From Prinia subflava (taxonomy: Eukaryota > Chordata > Aves > Passeriformes > Cisticolidae), in NCBI RefSeq assembly GCF_021018805.1, contig NC_086248.1, positions 99,099,239-99,163,238 on the forward strand: a DNA stretch of 64,000 nucleotides, written 5' to 3'. The position numbers were made by a program, and so were the translations under genes. Below, piece after piece: positions 12,593 through 24,542 of the stretch (position 1 is its first letter; every line of letters starts with the position of its first letter). The notes beneath the pieces are model-generated. The model was not told the origin of the DNA, did no database searches, and worked only from the letters and a program-made list of their open reading frames with translations.

Positions 12593-14998
12593 AAGGGCAG
12601 AAGAAATTCCAGTTCTTTGAGGCCTTACACAAATAAACCTATCTGCACCAAGGAAAAGACAGCAGGAAGCACTCACAATGTGGTTGTTTCTCTGAGGCAT
12701 TGTTATCACTGATGCTTTTATTACACCACAAAAGAAATCACCTCTTTCACAGTTAATAAAATTTAGTCTGTAGCTCTTTATTTCTGCTATATTTCTCCAA
12801 GAGTGGAATGGGTCAGCAAATGGTGTATGACATTATCAGTTGCCCTTTAGTCTTTATATAGAAATTGGACTGGTGAAGGTATATTTCCAAAAAACTAACA
12901 TATATGAGCATGTGAATAGAAATAATAAGAAATATAGAAATAATTGCCCTAATTTTAGGCAATTGGTACATATCATTATTTAGAAGACCTGAACAGATAT
13001 GATGGATTTTCTGGAAATATGAGCCTCTTACAAAATTTAAAAATTATTTCTAATTTATTGAATGTATAGTTCTCCAATTTGACTATTGTCTAAAGAGGAG
13101 GATTTTCATCTTTTCCTTTTCCATCCAGTTTGTACCAGCTAGGCACGTTCTTCCCATCCTCACAGCTTGCAAATATGTTACTGCTTTAGTGCTACCATCG
13201 TCTCTTTGCCGACTGAAGTTGTCACCTAATTTTGACCTTACACCCTTGTGGCTATAAGTCTGTATCTTCTTCAGCATTGCTTTTGTTGGCAGCAAATACC
13301 AAAGGAAACATTTCTTTTCATTCTGTAATTTTTCTGCCCTCAGTGATCTCTGTCTACGGAGGAAATTGGACTTTTATTTCTGTGTTTCTGTGGGAGCTGA
13401 GGTGAAGAGTAGCTCCAGCAAATCATCCTAACAGCTTATTATTTCCAGTCCTCCTACATGATCTCTCTGCTTATGTAATTTTATAAAGGATGCATTTCAG
13501 GACAGTACAGTCAGTGTGCCCATCAGTGTGATGCTTTTCCTTACCTTGGTGTGACCAGGCTGGGGTTGAGCCCCCCAAGGCCATCACTGGCACTGTGGGG
13601 TTCCACAAACACAAAGAGGGCAAGGGGCTGGGGAGGAAAGTTGGTGTCCCTGGAGGCAGAGGCATGGCAGCACCATCCTGATTGCCAGCAGTGGATCTTA
13701 AATTAGCCATGAGACAAGAGGATTCAAGCCAAGATACCATTATGAATATTGGTGTTCAATTAATCTTCTCTCTTCTTTTAAATTTTATTTCCCCTTTCCT
13801 CCGAATGTTCAAAATTGCAGGACAACAGCATAAAGTACTTGCAATATTTGCCCTTTTTCTTTTCTAACATTTCCAAATCCTTGATATTGTTCCCATGAAG
13901 ATGTGAATACTCCATACTTGATACTTGATAGAGAAGTGCTTCATAACAGAGCCAGGTATGAGCTTTGTGCCTCTGCCTTGACATGAGCGTGACTTTACCT
14001 CTATGAGTTGGCCTCAGTGAGGGCCAAGTGCAAGCACAGCCACATGAATAACACAGAGGTGAGAAACAACAAGGCAAACTGTAAAACAGATGAACATGCC
14101 TGGTGGTGGTCTCACCAATCACTTCAGCTTCTCCCCCTTGGTGTTTGCAAGGACTCCATCCAAAACACCAGGCGTGTTGGTAGCCTTGCTCCTCACTGGT
14201 AGCACTGCTGCATGCAGGATTGGGGGTGTGAGAATGGAGACTGAGCGAAAGCAGAGTGGTTTTCTCTCTGCAACATTCCCAGTTCCTGGCTGGCAGGGCT
14301 GTTTGTCATGCATTAGCAATGTCTGCCCTCATTTCCAGGATGATTCTACAGCCAGGAAGGTTTCCCTTCTCTCTCAAACTCGCCTCTCATCTCAAAGTTG
14401 CTTCAGTAGAGTTCTCTCACCTCTACCAAATTCTGCACTGCCCTCCTGAAAGAGCAATGTTCCCTCTTCCTGGATTTAGCTCTCACACTAGTGTCATGCA
14501 GGAAAAGACAGAATTAGACCTTAGATCTGATATTTGCATTAGACACAGAACCAGACTTAGGGTGTACAAAAGGATCCGTGTTGTTGAAGTGCATTCATTT
14601 TTAGGAAGACAGTTTTTCTCAGCTGGAAAACTGTTTCAAGGGATAGGTTGATTAGCTGTTAATGGAATTCCAAGTCAGCAAAAACAGCCACCAAATAAAC
14701 CTTGAGAGAGTCGAGGTTTATTTTAGAAGTCAGAAATAGCATACTGCCCAGAGGAAAATGGATTTGATAATCATCAGAAAAAATCCCCAGGAACTGGCAC
14801 TAAAGAATCAGTAGCAAGAATGGAATTTTTAACCTTATTTTCAATTAATCATGTGAATCTTGGAGGAAAAAAGTCATATTTTGCTCCACTTCAACTGGAC
14901 TTAATTAATAAAAGATCTTTCAAAGAATGACTAAGAAGGGAAAAAAATTGATAATTCAAACAGCCACTTGACTCGGATCAATTCACACACTGAGAATT

Positions 14999-15380
14999 AG
15001 AATCATAGAATGGTTTGGAAGGGGCCTTAAAGATCATCTAATTCCAACCCCACTGCATGGGCAGGGACACCTTTCACTCGGCCAGGTTGCTCAGAGCCCC
15101 ATCCAACCTGTCCTTGAACACTCCTGGGGTGGGGCATCCACAGCTTCTCTGGGCAACTTATGCCTGTGTCACATCACCCTCACAGTAAAGAATTTCCTCC
15201 TAATAGCTAATCTAAACCTACTCTCAGTTTGAAGCCATTCCTCTTTGGTCCTGTCACTACAGGACCTTTTAAATACCTTCTTTCCAACTTTCTTGTTGGC
15301 TCAGGTACTGGATCCCCACAATTTTAGATCACCTCAAAGCCTTCTCTTTTCCAGGCTAAGCATAGGAGAGGTGCTCCTGT
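14999..15380 (-). mobile_element. CR1 LINE fragment, 5'-truncated, antisense
   Basis: The left end carries AATCATAGAATGG, the complement of the ATTCTATGATT 3' terminus that ends avian CR1 elements. It is followed by the well-known antisense CR1 text: GGCCTTAAAGATCATCTA, TTCCAACCCC, GGGCAGGGACACCTTTCACT, CAACCTGTCCTTGAACACTC and so on. The fragment covers the 3' untranslated region and the end of ORF2. It runs to the AGGAGAGGTGCTCC segment near 15375, just before which a short stretch typical of the family seems to be deleted. It is diverged enough to be old. CR1 copies are almost always 5' truncated and lack target-site duplications, as here. There is no intact coding sequence. Confidence 0.95.
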
Positions 15381-16872
15381 GGTTTTCCTGTTAAGTGGCA
15401 GTGTTCTTCAGAAAAATATTCACACTTTAGGAGCTCCTTCCCATGTTTAAAACAATTTTGGTTAATGGAGGGTTTTGCAATTCATGGGTAAAGCATTTTG
15501 AGTAACTTCATCAAAAATAAGTAATGCCTCTTTTGCCATAAATTGAAAACTGTTAGTGCTCTTCAAGGGGAAAATGAAATCAGTGACACCTGGACTCCTT
15601 CCTGGGTTATTAAATGCCATCAGCAGAGATACCAGCACCAGCCACTGATGGCAGATGGACTGGAGCAGTGATGGTGTCTTGTGGGGCATCACTGCTGTGA
15701 TGGTCACAACAGTCCGTAGATACGACTGATGTGCTTTCCATCGGTGCCTCTCATTAAAACAACTGGGGCAGAGCAGAAAGCTGTGAAACACTGCCCTGAT
15801 GGAACATTTATAACAAACCACTGACTTTCAGCTGGTATCCCAGCACTGGTGGTACTGCCATAAAATATTCGGCAGCTGTACAAACTCCGTAGTTTGTCCT
15901 GGGAGCTGTTAATTTTTTTTAGCACCTTGTCCTATCTTTCTCCAATCCTCTACTTGCTTTCATGAAAAAGGGACCTAGTGTGCTTCCTGTTGCTGCTCCT
16001 GCCAAATATTTCCTTCCCTGGTGCAGGAAGGAGGAGTGCCTATGGCAGCTCTTTAGAGAAGGTGCAAAAGATGTGAGAAGGAAATCCCTCTTCATTCCCC
16101 ATTTTTTTTCTGGAAGAGCAGTATAATAATTTTTAAAAAATCAGTAAAAATTGCACCCTCCTGTAGAAGAGTTGCCATAATATTTTCTTCAGAACTGTAG
16201 GAGAAAGCTAAACAGAGGGCCGAAAGAAATTGTAGAGTGGCAAGGAAGCAATAGGAATGCTTTCCTCATTGTAGCAAAAGACTTGGTGAAAATATTTATA
16301 CACAGTGACATTGCAAGCAGTGGAATAAAGGCCAAAATGTCCACCTGAAATCAGATATATTGAACAAAAAGATGCCAATACTCTGATAGGTATCACATGA
16401 CAATTTTTGGTCTCTGTAGTAAAATCAAAGCATCCCCAAAGATCTTTAATATGTTATTTACTATATATCCTGCTCTAAAAAAAAAAAAGTGTTTTTTTCA
16501 TCCCTTTCTTGAAATGCATTCCTGAATGCAGGAATTCTTTAGGGTCAGATGGATTCAGTTCACCTTGCTGTTCAGCCAGGTTTCCCTCTTCATTCCCGTG
16601 GTTCAGCCCATGTCTACAAAACACAGCATCAGGTAGGATAATTGTCCCACCTCTGCAGGTCTGAACCGTGCACTTCTGATTAATAAAAGCTCAGTCAGTG
16701 CTTCTCCAGGCCAAAACTGCCAGTTTCAATCAGAGGGAAAATGTCTGATTAAACAAACACCAAGGAAGAGACCCAGTGATGCCTGTGGATCAAATGATTT
16801 GTACAGTACCCCAGCAGTTTGGTAAAGAAACCAAAAGATGCTCAGCTGAATGAGTCAGCTTGGTCTGCAGTT

Positions 16873-16898
16873 TATAAATACAGCGTTCTGTATTTATA
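16873..16898. repeat. Perfect 11-bp inverted repeat with 4-nt loop
   Basis: TATAAATACAG (16873-16883) and CTGTATTTATA (16888-16898) are exact reverse complements around the loop CGTT. An AP-1-type TGAGTCA lies about 25 bp upstream (near 16851), and a small CpG cluster (TCCGTCCGCGA) follows at about 16907-16917. The arm core TATTTATA is close to a MEF2 site, but the preceding base does not fit the MEF2 consensus. Confidence 0.75.
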
Positions 16899-19170
16899 GC
16901 AAACTGTCCGTCCGCGATGCCTGCAGCAGCATCTCCCACTGCTTCTGCTGGGGTAGGAGACCAGCTCCCATGCTGATAAACAGCAACTCCTCTGTCATTC
17001 ATAATACACAACAAAACTAGCATTTCCTTGTGCTTCTGGTTACAGCTCTGTTAACAGATGAAGACATTTGGAAAATTTATATTCAGGCCTGGCAGCCAGT
17101 GTCTTTTAAATAATCTGGTCTGCTTCCATTCCTTTAAATAAACTTGCATTATTCATAGATCTAACACCAACCCCATGACTTAAGTGCTATCATATACTGG
17201 AATTAAATCATAATAATTCAGTTTTGGGGGGTTGTGGTTTAGTCAAGAATTGAAAGGACTCAGTAATGCTTGCCTTTATCACCTCCCAGCAGCACCAAAA
17301 TACATCTGGGCACGGAGCCACCAGAGTTGAGAAAATAGCAACTAGCACAGGATTTTGCTGCATAAGCTACTATGGGCTCCTTATTAATCTATTTACCACA
17401 GAATATTTTATATATCTTCCATATATTCAAAATCACAGGTGACCGAGCTCTAAATGCTGAAAGCACCACCTGAAGGACCACCATTGTGCTTGACCACTTC
17501 ATTGCTCAGGCACAGATCTCTCCTCTGCAAGTACAGAACTCACTGGTACAGAGTCAAACATTTCCTTGGAGACTGCTCTGTGGCTGCAGAACAGGTTTGT
17601 GCAAAAATCTGGACACTATCTGAAACTCAGAAAGCAAGGTGTTCAAGGGGTTTTTTCCCTAATAAAAACACACACTACAGCCAAAAATGTATCTAAGCAG
17701 TGTATTGCTTATGGAAACAGAGTGTGTGCATTTTTAAGGAAGGCAGTAACTTCAAATGACAATACAGCATGGAAGGGCTAAGGTATTGCTAATTATTACT
17801 AGTAGCATAAAAAGCCAAATTGAAACAGAATAGATGACACCCAAAATTTTCATGCTTGTTTTTGCTTTAGCTCTCAGGACTCCTCTCTTGTGTGGATGTA
17901 GAAAAGGGAATGTGTCTGATGCTTCTCATGGTTATGAGAAGAATGAGACACACTCATGTGATTTCCCTTTACACTTTTTAAGCACCCTGCCCCCAAGTTC
18001 TGGATGCTGGGAACACTCAGCTTGCAGCCAGAGAAAAGGGACCCAGACTTTGCAACTGCTGCTTCAGGGGAGACTCCTGGGTTGGTGGAGCTTGTGCACA
18101 GCCTCATATTTCTACACAAAATGTGCCTCATGGCAGCACTGGCATATGCAGTTATTTGGTGAAGAATAAGAAAACACTTCTATTTTACAGGCTTTCCAAG
18201 TGATAATTTTGCAACAGCTTTCACTGTTTCATTGGAATAGTGAACATTTTGAAGTAGTTTCAAAGCAATAGGCAGCACAGTTCTATTACACTGCTGTAAT
18301 TATGATATACTATATAATATTTTTACAGCATTTCAAGATAAAGAGCTTCATTTTTTTTCTGAATTCATTGTTGCTTTCATTGGAAAAGTGCCTCAGCATT
18401 ATTTAATTTCTCAGCTTTTAAGTTTCTCCCAGAGCTTCAGTGCAATTCTCTGCATTAAAAATAAAAAACAGCAAGGGAAAAGAAAGATTTCAGGGCTCCC
18501 TCTGACATTAGCAGTCAAAGCAGAAGGCAAGTTTCTGACATTCCTCTTCAGGAAGGGAGAGTTACCATGTTTTTGTGGGCATAAAAAGTGAGATATGAAC
18601 AGGGATCTCAAATTCTAATGGCTCTGCTTTGTAAACCAGACTTGAATGAATGCTCAGTCTGTGTATTGGTTGGGAGATTTTTTTGTGATTATGGCAAGTT
18701 ACAAGGGCAAGGAAAAATGCAGCAGAGTTTTGTTAGGAAAGGAGCTTGTGTGTTTCATTGTATTAACTCTGGAGACACATTTTCGTACTACCTCCTAATT
18801 ACATAAAACTTAGCCATGTGTTAATTGTAACTACCCTTTGTTACCTAATATATCACATTACAGACTATTATATACTTGTGTTAACATTCTACTGCCTTCT
18901 TATCAGCCCACTTTGCTTTAAACAGGAAACATTTCATATGGTGAAGAACTAAAATAATTCCTGAGTGTGAAGATCCTTAACGACATGGCTGCGTGGATTG
19001 AAACAGAAAAAGAATAACATTTCCCTCAGAGTGATTTTCACAGAAAAAAAAAATGGTGATTTGATGAAACCTAAGTATTTCAGGGCAAACACATTCATTG
19101 GAGCCAGAGCTTTCTGCAGAGTATAAAAACATTTTCTCCTTGGGCTGCCCAACTTCCCTGCTGCTACAGG

Positions 19171-19212
19171 GAAAGCAGGGCCACTGCCACTGCTGGCAGT
19201 GGCCCTGCTTTC
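19171..19212. repeat. Perfect 19-bp GC-rich inverted repeat with 4-nt loop
   Basis: The left arm at 19171-19189 (GAAAGCAGGG followed by CCACTGCCA) and the right arm at 19194-19212 are exact reverse complements around the 4-nt loop CTGC. With a one-base bulge the stem extends a few more pairs outward (CAGG against CCTG). A perfect, GC-rich 19-bp stem is not expected by chance in this AT-rich region. It is compatible with a recent template-switch mutation or a structured transcript. The 4-nt loop is too short for a typical microRNA precursor. Confidence 0.9.
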
Positions 19213-19384
19213 CTGCAAAGCCCCTCCCCGGTTTTCAATAATTTGGTTACAGAAGGCAGCCCTATTTCCTTAGACACGGTATTTTTTTTTCCCATTTATT
19301 GTCCCATTGCAGTAAACATGGACTTTTATTCCACCTTAGAAAGACCTCCTTTAATTATTTCTGCCGCTGTCACCCATATACGAG

Positions 19385-19560
19385 ATGGATGAGGCTGACC
19401 TACACGTGCAGAAGGGAGCTCACAAACAATGTGTAATATCTCTGTTAGCCTGGGACATTCTTCTTTGCTCATGTCAGCATTGACAGAGCTGCTTGCTCAG
19501 AGCGAGCGCACCAGGGAGCTGATAACAAATCTCTCTGGAGAGGACTAGACTCAGAATTAT
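19385..19560. promoter_or_regulatory. Candidate enhancer-like block
   Basis: The block contains an E-box CACGTG (19403-19408), a SOX-type AACAATG (near 19425) and a GATAA core (near 19522), with retained CpGs in GAGCGAGCGCACC (about 19501-19513). Composition and motif density differ from the flanks. No coding frame is supported. This is a tentative reading from motifs alone. Confidence 0.2.
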
Positions 19561-21895
19561 GTTTCCCTTCTGAAGGATATTAAAAAAACCCACCAAAAAC
19601 ACAGCTTGTAAAGAAGGCTGCCAAATGCATAGGAGACAATCAGGTTAGGAAAGCGTGGATGTCCTGGTTTCGACTTGGCCAAAGTATTTCAGCAGGAAAA
19701 GCTACTCTGCAAGCAACTTTAGAAATAGTACGGTAAGAAAAGCATGCACAGTTTGCACAAAAAGAAAAGAAGTCTTCAAAGTTACAAAGCAGTAAGCACA
19801 GAGATAGCTTCAAACAAATCAGTGCTCTCATGGAACCGAGGCCTGAAGTGAACCATGTAATTAGTCTGTGTTCACTGATTCGCTTTTGGACATGACACTA
19901 CCAATGCAAGACATTGAAATCAAACAACCCACTGCATTAAGAAGGATTTCACTCTTGGGAATCTCTCTGAACAAAATGGATTTATCAGTGGGGAATGACT
20001 CTCAGCATTTCAGAGTATAAAATATGGTTTTCATGAAAACCAGCTGTACCTTTGATGTTAACACCAGTAGGGTAAAGAATTCCCCTTTCTTTCACTGGGC
20101 TTTTCTACTCTTCATTTAATTTTCTTTAATTCATTTTATGAATTTATTTATGTAGTAATGTTTCCCAAAGACTGAACTCCATGATGCTCATTTTGATAAG
20201 CAAGTATATGAGTGAATGGAAACCTTTTGCATTATTGCACGTAGATGCAATAGTGACACCAAGCTCACTTAGCACTGTGCTGGGCCTCTCTGGGGATTTA
20301 TTTGATTTATTCTGTTGAAGGTGGTGATTTATACATTAATAGGAAAAGCCAACACAGGCAATTTACATGGTCCAGTATCTCTCTGACTCTGTGACTCTGT
20401 GTCAAACTCTGTAATGCTGAGGAGCCCAAGATTTCGTTTCATTTTGAATGCAGAACAGTTCCTTCTCCTTTTTCTTTAAATTTTTGCAAAGGGTGTTGAG
20501 TGAAGGCTGAACTTTCTTGTTTTATAACACCACTTTCAAATCCATGTTTGGCTCATTCTACTGCTGGTATTTCCATGTTGGCTTTAATAAAAAAGAAGGG
20601 AAGAGTAAGTAAGGCAGAAAAGGCAAATACTTTGGTGAGAAGAGTAGGAAAAACACATAAGATTCAAGATCAGGCTTAGTGGATATTTTAGCCACAGAGA
20701 GTCAAAAGAGGACAGACTTAACAGCAGCTAAATGCTGTTGAAAGTATCAGCCACTTAGACAGTATTAGAAAATAGCTCAGTATCCTAAACAAGCCCCTCC
20801 ATCCGTAGCTGTTTCATAATTGTCTCTGTCAGAAATATGGAGGAGAACATTAAGCAAGTAATTTTTAAGTTTTGGTGATTATTAGGACAATAAAGGAAAA
20901 TGGAAATGTGTATTGAAAACATGGAACAGGTATTCAAAAAAAAAAAGCCTTTGGAATTTTGAATGCATCAATTTATGCTGGTTAGAGGGAACTTGGGGCA
21001 GAATAGGAAAGCTTATGTGGCATTTTTGAGGTGGGTGAAGCCAGTTTGGGCTTTGAACAGAGTAGGAGCTTCATTATTTTAAAGAAAATTTGGAGGAAAA
21101 ACCAAAACTTGCATGTTTTGCTCATCAGGTCAGGAAATAAGGATTATCTTGCTTTGAAAATCACACAGCCAGCTGTATTCCAGTGAATTCGAGCTCTAAA
21201 GCAACGGGCTGTGCAATGACACTTACAGGAGCATTAGAAAACAGGGCACAGATCTCTGAGAGGCTGTTTAGAGTATCACTGTAAATACCATGATGAGAGC
21301 TCTGAGTAAAGCAGAGATGGACTTTAGCTCAAATCTCTCCTTTTCCGAAAGAGAAGATAAAGGCTGTGACTTGGTTTTGATCTTGGGCTTATCAGGTACC
21401 AAAGCCTTTCAAGAGTATGGAGGTATGGATAGCAGGTGAATTTAAAAAGAAAATATCTAAGGTCATCTTTATTACTGTAATTACAGTGAAAAATGAGAGG
21501 TGGAGCTTTTCTGCCTTTGTCTCAAAGTCTTTAAAGAAAAAAACTTGTAATTGAGTTATCTTTATATCCCATGAATTCCAGTTGAATATAGGACTACAAG
21601 AAACCAGCCAGGATTTCTGCCCTTGCCTTTGTATGCCACAATAAATTACTTTTTCCCTCTGATGCTCATAGACCTTTTTTTTAATGTACCTTGCTTGTTT
21701 CTTTGTGAACAAAGAGGAAATAAATTTTCCATCTTAATGGCCTCTATTTCAAATGAGAGAACACTGATAAGAGGAAGAATAAAAAGTCTGTGCAAGAGAG
21801 AAGAGTGGCGAAATGTTATTATGAGACACTGCAAAGAAAAGGGCCTCCAAGTGTTGCTTCGTCTTCCAAACCACTTTTAAGAGCAATAGGCAGGA

Positions 21896-22280
21896 ATGTT
21901 CAGCCAGGTGTCACAGACTGGGTGCACCAAAATTTCCTGCACTGTTTGGTCGAACGTCGTTCATGCGCGCTCGTGTTGGCCTGCAGGAGCCAGCAGAAAG
22001 CTGTCCCTGCTCCCTCCTGCTCACCTGGGCAGCTCTGGCACGTCACTGGAGCATGGGCCAAGCCAGGGACTCTGCCTGGAGGGCCACGACCTGGCTGGCA
22101 CTTCCCAGCCCTCAGTCTGGGGTAGGTCCAGCCGCCTGTTCTCTTGGAATCTCTCCTTTGTCTTCCTGTATGAGCTTCTCCCTGCTCCTCTCCTGGATGG
22201 TTTTACGCCTCTGTTGTCCCAAGAGAGCCCAAAGGAGGATCCTTCAAGCTGGGAAGTTGAAGGCAACTAAGTCAAGCTAA
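21896..22280. other. CpG-dense, GC-rich segment of unknown origin
   Basis: The stretch 21950-21976 packs six CpGs into under 30 bp, in a window that is otherwise CpG-poor. GC-rich DNA then continues to about 22280. The patch follows TGTCACAGACTGG at about 21909, which begins with TG like an LTR, but I cannot identify a retroviral family, a TATA box or a matching CA terminus. Three overlapping plus-strand frames of 105-124 codons stay open here, as GC-rich DNA does, and none resembles a known protein. Possible explanations are an unrecognised LTR fragment, a small CpG island or a recent insertion. Confidence 0.35.
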
Positions 22281-22945
22281 AGCTTTGCCATTTTGCTTGT
22301 TTGCAAGTGGGTACAGCTTGTCCCTCACAGCTCCATAAACCTCAGGAACGTTAGTTGGCAGGTTTGGGGAATTAGAAAGCTTTTGCTTGTGCTGTGACAG
22401 GTGGCCATCGCATAGAAGTGTGAGAAGAAACCATCCAAAAGTAGTTACTGCTTGCTAACAGACTGAAAAAAGGTTTCAAGGGAAGCAGGAAAATGTGGTG
22501 GCAGAGGAGATGAGCCAAGCCAGGATGCTCTGTCAGTGGGAGAGAAAGGAGAGCCACCAACCCATTCCCGGAGCTAGCAGAGCCGTGTATTTTAGTGATG
22601 TTGTTTTCCTTCCTTTCCCATCCTACTTGCAGTCACTATTTACTGTGACTGTGCTATAAATAACTCTGGGGAGTGAAAGCTGATTTCAGTCCAAGGTACA
22701 TATCCAGGAAAGCTCATAAAATTCAGATGCATTTCTTGAGCTGAATGATCTTCCTACCAAAGGGCAAACACAGAAAGGTGATTCATTGAGAATAAATACA
22801 GAGCTATAAATACATTAACCTTGCTTCTGGTTTCACTGGCAATGTGTGGGTCGGGTATGGTTGTGGCCACAATAGTGGCCACCTCCTTGTCCTGCTCTAC
22901 AAAGGGCAAAGTCTCCTTCCCATTGAACAGAGGAAGCCAGGGGGT

Positions 22946-22977
22946 TTCTAGAAGGTGTTTCTCAATGTTTTCTAGAA
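22946..22977. repeat. Duplicated TTCTAGAA motif, 24-bp spacing
   Basis: TTCTAGAA occurs at 22946-22953 and 22970-22977, both within the longer shared string TTTCTAGAAGG. Each copy matches the inverted pair nTTCnnGAAn of a heat-shock element. A minimal functional element usually has three such pentamers, so this is weak. It may simply be a small tandem duplication. Confidence 0.5.
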
Positions 22978-23599
22978 GGGGTAAATTCCCTCACCTGAAG
23001 CACACTCACCCTTCAGCCTGAGGGGGCTTATGGAGACACAAAACACAGCTTCAGGCATCTGACATATTCCCACCTTAAAATATCATCTTTAAACAACCTC
23101 AGAAAAGCCTCTTCTGGTGTCTGGTGCGTGAGAACTGTGCACTCAAAGGACACGAAAAGCCTGCTCATTGCAGCTTCTACACAAATATATCCAAGTCAGA
23201 GGTCTGAATATTTCTGGAGGCCTTTTCTGCTGCTGTGTTCTGCACAGCTCTCTTGCAGTGTGTGCCTGTTGCAAGTGTCTGCATGAGTCACAAACTGATT
23301 TTAGAACTCAGAGGCCTTACAGGATCTGTACATATTTGCTGGACACAGTTTGTCTAAACTTACAGAAAAGGATGTGGTCATTTTGGCCAGGTTTATTTTA
23401 GAGGATAAATCATTCACCCAGGAAGAATGCAGGTTAGAATTAACTTCCCCAGGTCTGAAACTTTGGGGCTCAAGGATTGGGTTGTTCCGAAACAGCCACA
23501 GATTAGGAAGGGTCTTGCATTCACCTACAGATCCAACTCTTGTTTTTCTTTTTCCACTGGTTAGTCATGTCTTGAAGGTAATGTCAGGAAATATCAGGT

Positions 23600-23627
23600 C
23601 ACACACACACACATACATATATGTATG
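23600..23627. repeat. CA microsatellite ending in a 16-bp palindrome
   Basis: A (CA)7 tract at 23600-23613 runs into CATACATATATGTATG (23612-23627), a perfect self-complementary sequence. Alternating purine-pyrimidine DNA of this kind can adopt non-B forms and is length-variable. Confidence 0.8.
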
Positions 23628-23776
23628 AAGGATCAGCAGCCCTGTACGTTTTGCACATCCATAACTGCTCAGAACAGGGAAATTCCTGGTGTCAGTTTGA
23701 ACCAGTGCCTGCTCACCTGTGCAGAATTCAGTTTAAGGTTACTTAGAGGGATTGGATATTTGTAATTTTAATCTTC

Positions 23777-23848
23777 GGGTTTTTTTAGTTTGGTTTTGTT
23801 TGGGGTTCTGGGGGTTTTGTTTGTTTGCTTGGTTTTTTAAAATAATGC
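23777..23848. repeat. G/T-skewed low-complexity tract
   Basis: About 70 nt composed almost entirely of G and T on the plus strand, with G-runs at 23777-23779, 23802-23805 and 23810-23814 separated by T-rich spacers. Loop lengths are long and one run has only two Gs, so a stable G-quadruplex is doubtful. The strand asymmetry is plain. Confidence 0.7.
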
Positions 23849-24471
23849 CTTGTTTTTAACGTGTTTCCATTAACAAGGCATTTTTAATGAAGTCCATTCT
23901 GGACACCTAGTTTCAAAAATCGGTGGAAAATACTGTGAGAGAGAATAATTTTGGTATTGGAATATGTCTGCAGACCCCACTAAACATCCAGCCTCAGAAA
24001 TGTACTACTGTCTAGGCTGATATTTTAGGGTGTATTACGGAAAAGTTCCCTGTGGCATGGTGGTCAGGACAGTGAGATGGATGTAATGGTATCTTGTTAT
24101 AACAGATCAACTATTCCCTCTGGGGACCATTTCTTAAGGTTTTCCAGACACAGAAGAGAACCCCGTTTGTCCTCTTTCCTAATTTTTGGCTTAGATGCTT
24201 TCACTGGGTATTGCTGACCCCGTGGGAAGGACACCAAAGATGTTTTTGTGGGGCACAGGCAGTTGCTATTCGGACTTCGCTGCAGGAGGAACACTGGGAA
24301 CAACCAGCAGTAGCAGAAGTTTCCAGTGAGAGGGAGAGGAAGGAAAATAACACTGATGCAGGAGTGGGAAGTAATGGCACTGGAGATAGGAGAGCACACA
24401 GCCAGGCAGAAGGGAGAGGAAAGTAATGCTCCTGATTTGTTGTGATTTCTGCTGTTCTTTTTGCTCTTTAG

Positions 24472-24542
24472 CTGTCTGCCTGCAGAGAGGAACAGAATGT
24501 GCCACAGTGAGTGATGAAAGGAGGAAGGCATCTCCTTCAGGA
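24472..24542 (+). other. Exon-like segment between strong splice signals
   Basis: A pyrimidine-rich acceptor (CTGTTCTTTTTGCTCTTTAG ending at 24471) precedes 71 bp that end at a perfect GTAAGT donor starting at 24543. One plus-strand frame is open through the segment, but the translated peptide is not recognisable and 71 bp is not a multiple of three. It could be an exon of an unannotated non-coding RNA or a chance pairing of splice-like sites, which a 64-kb window will contain. Confidence 0.15.

Larger units (their letters stand above)
9219..14998. other. Gene-free unique DNA
   Basis: No recognisable gene or repeat family was found. The longest frames (118 codons from 9748 and 131 codons from 14256, both plus strand) have no domain, no clear start context and no supporting splice structure. 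The enhancer-like block at 11.79-12.07 kb and the palindrome near 12.58 kb are listed separately. Everything else is ordinary AT-rich sequence. Confidence 0.55.

Noticed and set aside
19660..19680. TGTCCTGGTTTCGACTTGG, like the 5' terminus of the LTR at 58.2 kb
   Set aside because: Similarity stops after about 16-20 bp. There is no TATA box, poly-A signal or other LTR landmark downstream, so it is too short to call.
23777..23848. G-quadruplex
   Set aside because: Only three runs of three or more Gs and long T-rich loops, so a stable quadruplex is unlikely.
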